Of a stretch of DNA of 64,000 nucleotides, positions 45,438 through 57,300 are shown piece by piece. The DNA is taken from NCBI GenBank assembly GCA_946902875.1, contig OX336345.1, forward strand, positions 23,405,395-23,469,394, written 5' to 3'. The notes under the pieces are model-generated. The model was given only the letters and a program-made list of their open reading frames with translations, searched no databases and was not told the origin of the DNA. The position numbers were made by a program, and so were the translations under genes. Origin of the DNA: Nematopogon swammerdamellus. Lineage: Eukaryota > Arthropoda > Insecta > Lepidoptera > Adelidae. The first letter of the stretch is position 1, and the number at the start of each line of letters is the position of its first letter.

Positions 45438-45679
45438 CTTTTGTCCACGAGATAGGGTCGAGGATGTCTGCTGCCATAGGTCACCCCTCTTGCCTCACCT
45501 TCTTTCGCCAAAGAATAAGCCTGGCAATTCAGAGGGGTAACGCGGCTGGCATCCTCGGCACAATCCCGGGGACAAAAGCACTAAATGAAATTTTTTTTTT
45601 AAGTTAGTTTATTTCCTAAGTTAGTTTATATAATTTTTAGATTAGTTAATTATTTTATAATTATATTATTCTATGTCCT
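45438..45679 (+). mobile_element. Nested 5'-truncated retroelement 3' end, 242 bp
   Basis: Identical 11-bp flanks AATAATTATAG (45427-45437 and 45680-45690). Removing one flank and the insert rejoins the ORF2 frame exactly (MLIHNNY to SIPNTTSN). The insert has a short coding-like part (CCHRSPLLPHLLSPKNKPGN) and a T/A-rich end without a clean poly(A). Confidence 0.88.
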
Positions 45680-47318
45680 AATAATTATAGTATACCCAAC
45701 ACAACTTCTAATATTACAAAACATATCAACTTTAGAAATGTTAATTGGAATTTATTTTCGGAACTGGTAAATAAAAAACTAACAGATTTTAATATAAGTC
45801 ACACTAACATAATTGAATCATATAACTTATTTTGCGAAACTATGCATGCATGCATATCTGAAGCCACTTTAACTAAGAGTGTTAGTTCCAATTATGGAAA
45901 AAATAATACAACAAAAAAAAAGAGACTACCGCTTCCTTGGTGGAATGAAAAATGCAGTAAAGCTGTAGAAAATTGTAAAAGGGCTTATTTAAATTTTAAA
46001 GAAACTTTTTCTGAGGAAAATTTTATAGAATTTAAAAGATTACAAGCTTTAAAAAAATTAATTTTAAAAAATGAAAGAAGCGCAAGTTGGCTATCATTAT
46101 GTGAATCTTTTCACAGATGTTCTCCAATCTCAAAAATCTGGAATACATTAAAAAAATTTAATAAAACTCATACAGGTAAATGTACACAATTAGATGACAG
46201 TTGGATACCCGATTTTTTAAAGAGATATACACCAGACACGGTTGAAAATAGTATAGAGCCACTTATCAGCACAACCCCATTAAATGAAAACAAATATCTT
46301 ATTGATTCATTTACATTTCAAGAATTCAAATCTGCACTAAAATCAAGAAGGGATACTGCTTGTGGATTAGATCTGATTCCATATAAAATGTTACGGTATG
46401 TAAATAATGCAGGACTTAAATTATTTTTAGACATCATTAACCTTCTTTGGACTAATGACATTATTCCACAGGAATGGAAAACTGATTGTTTAGTTCCAAT
46501 ATTGAAACCGAACAAAAATGTTAATAAGCCAGATTCTTACAGACCTATCGCTTTGACATCCTGTATAGGAAAAGTTTTTGAGCAACTTATTAAACAACGG
46601 CTAGAATTTTTTATAGAAAAAAACAAACTATTACCTTTCAATCAGTTTGGATTTCGACGAGGACGATCTGCCCGAGAGAGTCTCACTCAGTTACATCTTG
46701 ACATCCATACATCCTTATCAAATAACAATAGCCTCGTAGCAGTATTTTTTGATATTGTTGGGGCATTCAATAATATAAATCATCTAAAGCTTGTGGCCAT
46801 CCTTAATGACTTAGGATTTCCTGTAAAATTAATAAATTTCATTTATAATTTCATAAATGGAAGGAATGTGTATGTGAAATATAATAACACTTATACGGTC
46901 CACGAGAATCATACAAAGGTGTTTGCCAGGGTGGAATTCTCTCTCCTATGTTATTTATTCTTTACATATATAAACTAAACCTAGTCTTAGGTTCCGATGT
47001 ATCTAATTTGCAATTTGCCGATGATTTGGTGTTTACCGTTCTTCTAACAACATATCTGCAACAATACACCATATTCAGCATTCATTGCAAAGATTAGAAG
47101 AATATTTTAGAGATCTAAGTTTAGAAATTAGTACTGAAAAGACAAAAGTTGTTATTTTTAGTAAACATAAACAAAATATAAATATTTCTTTTAATAATAA
47201 AATATTACCAGTGGTAGAGAGTGTAAAATTTTTGGGTGTAACGTTTACTAACAACCTGTCGTGGCATGTGTATTTTAACTTGATAGCAGATAAAGCGCTT
47301 AGATCATTCAATATATTA

Positions 47319-47731
47319 TAAATTACAAATTTAAAAAACCCCCGACTCTTAAAAAGTCAAAAATAATTTCCGTTTACTTACTTAAAGGAGTCGGTAGACC
47401 GCTAAGTAAATTCCCGCGCAACTTTTGAGTCTTTATATTTAATTTACTTAGCGGTCCCCCGACTCCTTTAAGTAAGTAAACGGAAATTATTTTTGACTTT
47501 TTAAGAGTCGGGGGTTTTTTAAATTTGTAATTTAGCTTTTATTTCAAGCTTTTTAAAAAAACCGCATGCAAATCGGTCCACTTTTTAAGATAATTATTTT
47601 TTTTATTACTTAATTACTTTATTACTTGATTACAAACATAGCTAAGAACCATCCCGATTAAACAGGCTTCCTAATAAAAAAAACCGCATCCAAATCGGTC
47701 CATCCGTTTGGGAGCTACGATGCCACAGACA

Positions 47732-47770
<39 letters not shown>

Positions 47771-47809
47771 AACTTATAACACCCCTCCGTTTTTTTCGTC
47801 GGGGGTTAA
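47319..47809. mobile_element. Nested insertion with a long hairpin, about 491 bp
   Basis: It breaks LINE B ORF2 between RSFNIL and KSLTKTYLGA. The first 200 bp form a hairpin: AAATTACAAATTTAAAAAAC at 47320 pairs with the inverse ending 47535, and AGTCGGGGG and GGTCCCCCGACTCC are inside the arms. The rest (CCGCATGCAAATCGG, CCATCCGTTTGGGAGCTACG, a (CA)n array) matches 21840-22560. Confidence 0.75.
47728..47766 (+). repeat. (CA)n microsatellite
   Basis: About 19 CA units following CAGACAGA, inside the nested insertion. Confidence 0.9.
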
Positions 47810-49574
47810 AAATCGTTAACAAAAACTTATTTGGGTGCTGACCCCAAAATTCTTTTAATGCTTTACAAATCTCTTGTTCGAAGCCACTTTGAATATGGTT
47901 GTTTATGTTTTGCTTCAAATCACATTATTGTTGATAAATTGGAAAAAATTCAAAACAAAAACTTACGCTTGATAACAGGCGCTATGGTGACGACACCCAT
48001 AGTCTCCATGCAAGTGGAGTGTAATATTCCTCCTTTGAAGATTCGTTTCAAGTACCTTAAATTTAAATTTATTTTAAAAATGATGAGTATTTCTAATCAT
48101 CCTTTGCTCGTTAAGCTGAATGCTCTACATTCTACTCCTTTCCATGCCTATCCCTATATCCTACAAAGCTTCTCGGAGATCTCTCAATATAAGGACATGT
48201 ATACAATACATAATAGCATCAATTATCCTTGCTACATGGGCACATATGAAAGTAAATACTGCGAGTTACACATAGTGATTGATACCTCATTAAGTTGTAA
48301 GGAGGAAGTATACGAATTGATTTCTTCGTGGAATGGACACAGAATAATTTACACTGATGGTTCAAAGAACTCCGAGTATGTCTCAATATCACTGTACGAT
48401 GGTTCGAAGAAACAAGGTTATCATGATCATGATCATATAATCACAAGTATGAGCACTATTTTCACAGCTGAAGCTTTTGCAATATATACGGCTTTGGATT
48501 ATATTGAATGCTTGCATGAAGAACATAATAATATGCAATACCTTATCGTCACCGACAGTATGAGTGTTCTAAGAGCCTTACAGAATGCCAAGTTGGACGC
48601 TAACACACATTACGTTATTTATTGGATAAGAGAGAAGTTATACAATTTGCTACAGAAAAACATTGTGGTGGATTTGTGCTGGAGTCCCGCACATATCGGC
48701 GTGAGAGGAAATGAATTAGCTGATTATTTGGCGAAATTTATAACTGAAAATGACAGCGGCGATGTTCGCGATGTTGCCATGTCCCACTCGGAAATATTTA
48801 ATGTCGTTAAAAAACAAATTTTTCAAGAATGGACAGATTTTTGGAGAAACGCAGTAACTGGACGCTGGTATGCAACTGTTTGCCACAACACTATAGAAAA
48901 AACTTGGTTTTCCAAATATCTTCCGAAGAAAAGAAAATTTTACACCATAATATGTCGTCTTAGATTTGGCCACTGTCGCTTTGGCGCCCATCTTCATCGC
49001 ATGAATATTATTAACTCTGCCGTCTGCCCACACTGTTCTAATGATGTCGACGTACAAAATCAAGGAGATAATATGAATGAGACTCTGGATCACTTGTTTT
49101 TTGAATGCCCGACTTTTGACCTTCAACGACATTCGCTAATAGATAGATTAATGAAAATTTATAAAACACCTGACAAAATGCCGCGCGTCACTCAAGATTT
49201 ACTTGCCAACACAGACTGTTTTCCATCCATTTACGATTTCATTATTTCAACAATTGGCGATATATAAATAATTTAAAGAATAACAACAGACAAGGCTGCA
49301 TGGTTTAATACCTTTGCCTATCCCAAAAAAAGGGATAAAACAACCAAAAAAAAAAAAAAATAAAAGAAGAAGAAGAAGGACGCTATATCGTGAATAGCCG
49401 CGCGTGCGACACGTCGCGAGCGATTCGTTTTGCACGAGTCCGTGTACCTAGCTAGAGTCAGCGCGCTGTCATGTGATGTCACATACCCGTTAGCGCGCGA
49501 ATATTTAAAATGGGATATGGTTAGGTTTTGTGCTTTCTGTCACGTGGTACTGTGAATTAAGTGGTGCCGATACT

Positions 49575-49680
49575 TGCCTAAGCGTTGGTTAAAGGTAAGG
49601 CTCTACAATCAGGTGATCCCGGGTTCAATACCTACTTATCAAATGCTTTTATTTTTATATATTTTTTAAAAGTATTTTTG
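49575..49680 (+). repeat. tRNA-like sequence (possible SINE head)
   Basis: GCGTTGGTTAAAGGTAAGGC resembles an A box and ATCCCGGGTTCAATACCTAC a B box, followed by T/A-rich sequence. The folding ends do not pair as a real tRNA would. Confidence 0.4.
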
Positions 49681-49963
49681 GGACATTACTACTGTTTTCT
49701 TTTTGAAAGCTGCAGTAGTGTTGTGGTCTATGGATGTGTTCATAAAGGTACTAAAAATGAGTTAAAAAACTTGTTTGGATTTTTTTCTTGTTTTTTGCAA
49801 CTCATTGAGTGTCTTGAGAATATTCAAACCAGGTACGTACCTACATAATAAAACGCAGGCGTTTAAAAAATTCGGAAGTCGCAATCTTAAAATAACATGA
49901 CGGGAATGTGTTGGGAAATTTGGTATTTAAGTAGGTAGGTACTTAGCGCACTACCGGTCACTG

Positions 49964-50055
49964 AAGTCACCAGCCGCTGGTGGTATCAATCCGGGCTAAT
50001 CCAATACCAACTAGTCTTTGCGAAGGAAGGAACCTACAGTTTTACATGTAGATAA
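49964..50055 (-). repeat. SINE body fragment
   Basis: On the minus strand GTAAAACTGTAGGTTCCTTC and TTGGTATTGG...TGATACCACC match the central body shared by the SINEs at 8052, 28276 and 31364. Confidence 0.5.
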
Positions 50056-50580
50056 TCTACCTTATAAATAATGGTTACGCATGTAAGGCAGATGTATAAA
50101 GAAAACAAGTTATTCCTGGAAGAAAAATGTTTTTATTACTTTATTCGTACTTTTTTTAGTTTCATAAATTGTTTTTTTTTTCAGTAGGGGGTAACAATAG
50201 GTTCGTATTTCACAATTTTTTATAAAATTACACTCTATTCCAACATCCCATGTAATGTACAGAAACAAATTTTATAAGACGTCACATTTGGGTTTTTCAC
50301 AATTAACTTTCAACTCATAGTTGCTCTTTATGCTTGTTGAAACATTGCTTTTTATACAGGTGATTTTGTTACCTTGCCAGATGTTATAGGGTCAATCTTT
50401 ATCGATACTAAGTAGATTCCAAAAAAAGGATGGTGGCAAGATCGAAAAAAAAACTCTGTTCTCTATTAAGTTAGGTATTGAGAATTCAAATTGTTTCTTA
50501 CAATTTTACCACCATTCTTTTTTTGGAATCTACTTAGTTTTGGATGCAGATCAACCTCCTGAAATATGCATGCAGGCATG
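50056..50580. other. Non-coding with inverted segments
   Basis: ACTAAGTAGATTCCAAAAAA (50407) and TTTTTGGAATCTACTTAGTT (50519) are inverse. CAGGTGATTTTGTTACC (50358) is inverse to GGTAACAAAATCACTTG beyond the hAT-like element (51006), so an older palindromic element was split by it. Confidence 0.55.
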
Positions 50581-50999
50581 CAGAGGCGGACTAGCAGTCT
50601 TAGCCGCCCTAGGCCGTTTAGTACCAGCCGCCCCAATTCAATGCAGCCGCCCCTTTCAAGTTTACAGTATAGACACAAATGTGAAGTTGTACGAAAATCA
50701 CTATTGCGTTCGGTTGAACCTGCCAGAAACATATTATTTCTCGGTTTATTTTACATATAGCAAAAGTATTTTTTATAAGTTTAGCGGCAATATTGACCTT
50801 ATCGTCATAGCTAAATTATTTTGTCCGCGTAAATAGTGCGTCGTCTCCGCCGCCGCTCCCACCACTCCCGCACGTCGCACGCACTTGCTGCGGCCGGCAT
50901 CCTTTCTATTCTGTACCTGCGCTCACTGCTTCCAGCAGCAGGTACAGATTGGCCGCCCTAGGCCCGGGCCTAGTCGCCCTTAAGGAAAGTCCGCCTCTG
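50581..50999. mobile_element. hAT-like non-autonomous element, 419 bp
   Basis: The ends CAGAGGCGGACT and AGTCCGCCTCTG are inverse, with CGCCCTAGGCC-type subterminal repeats on both sides. The 8-bp flanks CAGGCATG and CCTGCATG match at six of eight positions, so either the duplication has decayed or the boundary is slightly off. Confidence 0.6.
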
Positions 51000-53022
51000 C
51001 CTGCATGGTAACAAAATCACTTGTGTGCCTGTCAACGGTTGTTCGGAAAGTGTTTTATGATGGATGATGGACCGCAGGTTTGGCGACACTTCGAGCCACA
51101 CGCGGTCAAGTTGTGAGGAAAGCAACTTCTCAAAATAACCATTTTATCTTCTTCTTCTTCGAGAGGCCTCGGTTGGCAAATAGCCATTTGTGAGCTAGTT
51201 TATCCGGTACATTACAAGGCTAGCACGCACCGCGAAACAAAAATGCGTATTCTTTCCGCAAATTCATCAAGCTATTTGTGTAGTATGTGACAAAACCGCT
51301 CAGATTTTTATTCTGCGCGGATAATATTCACTGTGCGTGCTAGCCCTAAACTATTATCTGATGTTTTTATTTTAAATTTTTTTTATTTTACAGCGGGAGG
51401 TAAACAATTTAAAAGGTTGGCAAAATTTAGTACTTATATGAGATGCTGGAGCAGGTTTCTTTTTTCAATAAGAAAATACAACATAATCAAGAGAAATATA
51501 AATCATTCTTAGAGTTTAACAAAACGTAGACATTTTACGAAGGTAGGCAGGATGCATGGTGGGGTAATGTTACGTAGAAAATGACGGCGACCAAGGAACA
51601 TGTCAGCGATACTAATAAAATGAAGCGAGTAAAAGCGATTCCTCTGTCCCTAGCTCCGCACTAAACTATACGAATAAAATATTACCTACATCTATGAGAA
51701 TGATCACCTTGTCAAATCAAAACATTGTATCCAAATAAAAAACAAAAATCATATTACCCTTGAGAGTTAGTACAGCAGTTTTATCATGGGACTTCATGAC
51801 ACTTCACCCTGTTCAACGATCATGCTGAAGCAAATAATTTGTAAATTACCAAATCTTTTCTTCTTACGTAAAACAACTCGGGTTAAAGCTACTGTTCGTC
51901 TGAACATGTGCTTTTGTGCAACACATTGATTTATGAAGCACTCTCCGTAGCGTCTCCTCACCTTACACTTACACACATACTTACATTAATTATACATATA
52001 TTAGAGCTAAAAACTCGGTGTGTTCCAGAGCGCTGGCTTCTTCATTAACGTAAGTTTCAATTAAACTCACTATTAATCCGTGGGTACGTTACTAAAAACT
52101 AATTAACCTATATAACAAAATAATTTGCCCATTTTCCTATATTCCTATTGTCAATATCTATATTGATCAATAAACTATACGTATCTACATTTGTTTCATA
52201 AAAGCTTCTAAAACATTTTAACAAAGCCTTACTCCAAGAGCTAAACTAACTTAAAAGATTCTTCGGTTTATTCCACGCGACCGTTACCTACAACTATGTA
52301 TGTCACTACCTACTTATAAACAAGAAATACTTAGTGAAGCACCAGAAGTTGTTGTTACTAAGTCCAGGAGACGGAGCGGCGTGTTGCCATTAGCTGTCCA
52401 TCTCTCTTCTACTTACAACTTACTATGAGTTAGGGAATATATTAATGATCTCTTAATCGGTGGAGTCACAAAACTAACCGTACGCAGGCGGAGCGCAATT
52501 CCACTTTTCCCGAAGGCCTCACACCCACTCACCTCTACTATACTAGTACGCTGGACTGGCTTTAGACCACTAATTTTGGCGTAGATCACATTTTCGCCGT
52601 AAGTACTGGGAATCGACGGAGCGAATGTTACCATGGAATTGGTTTTAATAGATATTAGCCGTGAATTGACAACTTTTGGAATGTTATCCGTCTCCCTTTT
52701 GGTATCATGCACTCTCATCTTTGAAAAAAAATTTCATAAACATTTTAAAAATACATAGAACCTTCAAACATACACAACGGTCTTTTGCATTAAATGTCAA
52801 ATTTAGTTCGCGGGACGCACAATAAATAGCTTTAGACATTTAGTAAGGTTTAGCCGGTCTAGTTGACTAGTATAACACAGATGAGTGCTCACACCGACCA
52901 CTCACTCACATCTTATAACTAATAACACTACTGATTCTGTTCCTCCTTCAACTACCTGCACTCAAGTCTAAGTGTCACATATTCGAATGTCATATGACAA
53001 ACAAACACACACAGATATATGG
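51000..53022. other. Non-coding, no gene seen
   Basis: It contains a short element with 13-bp inverted ends GGCTAGCACGCAC (51219-51345). Otherwise AT-rich without recognisable genes; the short frames near 51800-51970 and 52413-52718 resemble nothing known to me. Confidence 0.4.
51219..51345. mobile_element. Small MITE, 13-bp inverted ends
   Basis: GGCTAGCACGCAC at the left and GTGCGTGCTAGCC at the right are perfect inverses, 127 bp overall. Confidence 0.55.
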
Positions 53023-53141
53023 CAGACCCTTCAGTGTGTTCCCTTAACTCAGTTGTTTAGTATCTGTCAGTTGGATCCCATCCTCGTCGCCAACTGACAG
53101 ATACCAAACAACTGAGTTAAGGGAACACACTGAAGGGTCTG
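53023..53141. mobile_element. Hairpin element, 52-bp arms
   Basis: CAGACCCTTCAGTGTGTTCC... and ...GGAACACACTGAAGGGTCTG pair along 52 bp with one mismatch seen, around a 15-nt loop (TCGTCG-containing). It lies about 190 bp beyond the Mdm2 poly(A) signal. Confidence 0.85.
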
Positions 53142-53332
53142 TCACAAAGCTATTGAAAAATATTGCTCTTCAGGACCAACTTATTTGTTTTCATGCAACA
53201 AGTGCCATCATATTACAAGTCAGCTATCAATCTGTTTTGCCCCGATGCACTCGAGCTAGTCACAAATGCAATAAATCAAATCATATTCAATGAATAGATT
53301 AGAAACCATTCATTGTATGAGCATGTGGTATG

Positions 53333-53338
53333 TTTATT
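53333..53338 (-). terminator. Poly(A) signal AATAAA for the Mdm2 gene
   Basis: AATAAA on the minus strand, 79 nt past the TGA at 53417-53419, the first canonical signal downstream of the gene. Confidence 0.65.
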
Positions 53339-53416
53339 GGATAGTCGAAGGGTGAGAGAAGCGTATATCTAATAGATAGATAATGTTGCCAGTTGAATGA
53401 TTAGTGAGTGCCGAGT

Positions 53417-54322
53417 TCAGCTGATGACCGCCTTCAGCACGTTGCTCACTTTGCAGTTGCAGACGGGACAACGCTTGGCCTTCGCCCACACCTTGACCGC
53501 GCAGCGGTAGCAGCAGCAGATGTGCGCGATGCGGCCGTGCACGAAGACGCCCGACTTGGGCTCCGAGCAGCACACTATGCACATGTTGTCCTCCGAACTC
53601 TGCACCTTCTCCTTCAATGAGTTAATGAGGGCCTTCTTCGAGATGCGCTTTTGGCTCGATTCATTTTCAGATACGCTCCGCGGGTCATCGTCGGCGGCGC
53701 CTAACGAGTGTATCGTGAGGAAGGGGTCGCTCAACGTCTTGACTATTGGTCGGAGGCTCGGTTCGCCGGCCGTGCCCGTGCGAGCGTCGTCGTCTTCCGA
53801 GCTCGAGGAGCTGCCGGTGCGGGAGGAGGCCGAGCCGTGTCTCCTGCGCTTGCTCGCCTGCTCGAACCGACTCTCCGCTCTACGTTTTAAACTACCGTTC
53901 TTACCTAATATCACATTGGGAATATCGACGGAATCGCTATTTACATTACCGACACATTCCTTGGTCCCCGTTGCGCCCTCGCCCGGCACAGCCGTTCTCA
54001 GAAGGCGGCCGGCGGAGGGGTCCGCCGGCTTTAGAATTTCAAGTGATTGGCCGCAAAGATCGTACAAGGAGGGGACGGCGGTGGAGGTGTCGTGGCCTTG
54101 AGATAACTCCTGAGAGTCGAGCTCGGAGGTCTGTTGGCTGGGGAACTCCTGGCTATTGTACGCGGAGTCCACACCCGAGTAGTGGGAGGGGACGCGGGCG
54201 AGGGCGGCCGCAGAGGGCGGCAGATTAGCGAGCAAGACCTCTCGTAATTCGCGATTCGGTTCACTTTTCGTGGATTGTCTGCATTTTCGCTTCGGTCGCG
54301 GCGGGAAGAAGTTCTTACGTAC
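53417..54322 (-). CDS. Mdm2: Mdm2 last exon: linker, nuclear-type basic/acidic region and RING
   Basis: Acceptor TTCTAG before 54322; 906 nt including TGA. It starts VRKNFFPPRPKRKC, which continues the zinc-finger exon just as human Mdm2 continues after its finger (RENWLPE). The middle is Ser/Thr/Asp/Glu-rich (TGSSSSSEDDD) with SKRRRH, a possible nuclear signal. The RING near the end has CIVC, VHGRIAH, CCCYRC and CPVC, giving C2-H2-C4 spacing. The 13 residues after CPVC equal the human tail length; this tail matters for RING dimer activity in vertebrates. The lysine of the human HGKTGH loop is Arg here. Confidence 0.88.
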   Translation of the reverse strand, partial: VRKNFFPPRPKRKCRQSTKSEPNRELREVLLANLPPSAAALARVPSHYSGVDSAYNSQEFPSQQTSELDSQELSQGHDTSTAVPSLYDLCGQSLEILKPADPSAGRLLRTAVPGEGATGTKECVGNVNSDSVDIPNVILGKNGSLKRRAESRFEQASKRRRHGSASSRTGSSSSSEDDDARTGTAGEPSLRPIVKTLSDPFLTIHSLGAADDDPRSVSENESSQKRISKKALINSLKEKVQSSEDNMCIVCCSEPKSGVFVHGRIAHICCCYRCAVKVWAKAKRCPVCNCKVSNVLKAVIS

Positions 54323-57300
54323 CTAGAATTTATCATAATATGTAAATACAGGTGAGATCATTGTAAGAGTAGATGTGAAAATTTTAAAGAATAGCAGATA
54401 GACTTGCTGAAAGCAATGATTCCTCTTTTATTTAAGGTACACGGTACACCCATAATGGAAGTTAAGCACATTCATGAATGTGCTATACTATAGAAACATA
54501 GTTTCCTTAACTTCCATTATGGGTGTACCGTGTACCTTAAATAAAAGAGGAATCATTGCTTTCAGCAAGTCTATCTGCTTTTCTTTAAAATTTTCCTATA
54601 GTGGCCCAAACACTTTCGGCGTCACAAATAAATTAAACAGTCTACAAAAAAATGTGCACGAGGGTGTATTCTTTATTGAATGATTGAACAATGAATGACG
54701 CCGCAGGGAAGTTGTACCTGGATTGTCCTAGTAGTGAATTCTCTTCTCTCCTTCGTGGAACATTTAGTAGTTAGTAAATATTATTTAGTATTTATTACGC
54801 TGCAGTAAATAATGCACATCGGCGTTCAGAAAAAGACAATCCGCTTGTTGAGGGCCGTCCCTGCCGCACTCTAGAATATTCGCGCAATTCTAGAATATTC
54901 TAGAATACACTAGATACATAACAGAATACACATACATACATAACTGAATACACATACATACATAACTGAATACACATACATACTTATCATCAAATATGTC
55001 TGGATGAGAGATGGGTCTATCGCTATCCACAATAGAAACGACCAGTCGTGCGCGTATCGCGCGATATTGTGTATGTGTATAATTAATGATATTACTGTCT
55101 TTTTTATTTTATGGAAACTGACACGGTTGGCTACATCATCTACAACATCCGTGATGTCAGCCCATAACACCGGGTGAACTAGGTGCCATGTCAGTGCTTC
55201 TCTTCATTTCATGTCGGCTACACTGAACTGGATCGAAAACACGAACTATTTACATAGCTGTTTCGACCGATGTTTGATTCACTGTCTCTGATTATTTTTA
55301 TTTTCTCACTGATTATGCGCAACTCCGAGTCAAAATCAGAACAATTACAGTGCACACGCAACATTCGGATATACACATATAACAAAGCACATTGCACACC
55401 ATTTACCGCACACTATTTACTGCACACTCATCCCCTCCCTCGCATTCAAAGTAAACGTAGTTTATACACTACGCTGAACAAAATATAAAACAAGTATGAC
55501 ATACTGCAGTCACACCCAAACACACAGCCTGTGTATAATAATGCAAATAGCTTATACACAGTGTCATACACTCACTCGCTCACGAACTTCCTTTCTTTAT
55601 ATTATTATAAATATTCAGTTGCATTTAGTCATTTGAACATGCCCTGGCCCCACTGAACTCTATTATATTAGCACACTGAACTGAAATGGCTTTAGACAGC
55701 TATTTTGTCTTGGTTTGATTGCCGCCATTGAGGCGCCGTGAGCGTCCAAGGAATAATTTAGAATTATAAAAAAATACAGTTCGCCAACGTACTTCTCACG
55801 GTTCCTCTGTTAGGAGTTGTTGTTGATTAAGATGCTCCAAACAACACAACACCCATTAACCCCTCAAATGTCGCGAGTCGGGAGTTTTGACGTCAGCGAT
55901 TCGTAAACGTAAAAGCTAAGAAAAACTACTTCACTTTAACACATTCACTTCAGAAATGTTATATTCATTTGAATGTTATACACCAGTGGTGCCCATACTT
56001 TTTCCTATGAAGATCTACCAACAAAAAATTCAAGGTTGTGAGATCGGCACTTGTACCAAAAATGTTCGTTGTTCAATAATTTGTTGTCATTTTTGTTTGA
56101 ATTAAAAGCTATGTTCATTACATATTTTATGCCCATTTGTTGTTACTATTGCGGTCCTTGCGGAAGAACCCGGAAAATATTGTCACAACAAATATTATGA
56201 ATTCTTTGATGGGTCTACGAATTACTTTTTGCTCTACATATTTTCAGCGATCGACCTAAAAGCCTCTTGCGAGCGACTGGTCCATCGCGATCGACCGTTT
56301 GGGCACCACTGTTATACACAAACTGGCGTTAACTAAACACTAAAATAATATTTATTTTTGCGGTGGCGCGCAACAACCGCACGAGCGCCACAACCTCTAC
56401 GAGAAATGTATACTTCTTTATTTCTTCAAAGCTGGCAACAAAGTAAATCAGATCAAGTGCATATCTTCACCTTCTTTTATAACTAAAAGCTTATATTGCA
56501 ATGCCGAGTGCCGTAAGCAGTGTCGCTGGCAAGTAGACCTTGCCAGTGACGTTTCGTTCCCTTTTTGGGTGCAGAAAGTAGGTCTTACCACCGACGCTTT
56601 AGCAATTTAGCACTTACAAATAATACTAGTGAAGAAAATAATTCAATAAACTACATAAATAATTAATAATAATTTAATTAATTTAATGTAATGTCGATAT
56701 TTTGCTATCAGGACTTCGGGACGCTCTCTCTCTACTGCCATCAGCGCCAAAATCGGCGCTAATCAAATTGGCACAAGAAATAGCTAACATTTTGTAATTC
56801 CAGTGTACTAGTATAATAGAGTTTTAAGTCTGAAATAACCTGAAATATGTCTTGAGTATGTTCAGTGCGCAGCGGGCCTCGCAAGTAGAACAGACATGTG
56901 AGAGAGCGGGAGCATACCTTGAAGCACTTCTCGCAGTATCTGTAGAGTGGGTTGTTGTTGGCGGCGCGGCACTGGGCGCAGCGCCAGTAGTCGTGCGGGC
57001 CTAGCTCCGGGTCGCTGCCCGCCTCCGACTGCTCCGAGTCCGCGAACTCCAGCTCCGCCTCGTCCAGCACGGCCACCGACATCACCTTCGTCGATATTAT
57101 CTCCTTCTGCAATCACCGCCACCACCGTTCATTAGCTATGCATCATGTGGCTGATACTTTTTTCAGAAAACTGATTCTGTATGTGAAATTATTTTTAAAT
57201 GTAATAATTTTTTTGGGAATGTCAAAATTTTAATTTCATTCGGCCTTTTGATTTAGTGAAAAAAAAGATCTCAAAATAAAAAGTTGTAGTTAGAACCAAG

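Larger units (their letters stand above)
44761..49267 (+). pseudogene. LINE B ORF2 (endonuclease, reverse transcriptase, RNase H), with two insertions and frameshifts
   Basis: Endonuclease: QWNAQSLLNN, LSETWL and GDFNAHHTMWG, but the SDH motif reads SYH (near 45390), a lost catalytic residue. RT: DSYRPIALTSCIGK, FGFRRGRSARESL, AVFFDIVGAFNN, then a shift near 46920; CQGGILSPMLF and QFADDLVF are readable in the next frame, with a further shift near 47040. After the second insertion it continues LGADPKILLMLYKSLVRS. RNase H: YTDGSK (48351), TAEAFAIYTALDY, VTDSMSVLRALQ and WSPAHIGVRGNELADYLAKF. C-terminal CPHC and HLFFECP. Inactive copy. Confidence 0.85.
43462..49362 (+). mobile_element. I-group LINE B, nearly complete, with two nested insertions
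   Basis: It starts directly after the tail of LINE A. ORF1 is 43570-44752 (frameshifted) and ORF2 44761-49267, interrupted at 45438-45679 and about 47319-47809. The 3'UTR is about 90 bp with an A-rich tail (49343-49362). AAAAGAAGAAGGA at 43449-43461 and a longer form at 49362-49380 may be the target duplication, meaning LINE B inserted into the 3' tail of LINE A. The AT-rich codon use differs clearly from LINE A, so they are different families of the same group. Confidence 0.85.
54323..56917 (-). other. Mdm2 intron with hairpin, SINE and hAT-like insertions
   Basis: It contains the inverted repeat at 54378-54594, a MITE fragment at 54803-54871, a SINE at 55099-55280 and the hAT-like element at 55984-56311. 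The rest is AT-rich. Confidence 0.75.

Noticed and set aside
53520..54228. Long plus-strand frames of 160-193 codons opposite Mdm2
   Set aside because: They mirror the GC-rich last exon of Mdm2 on the other strand and show no known domain.
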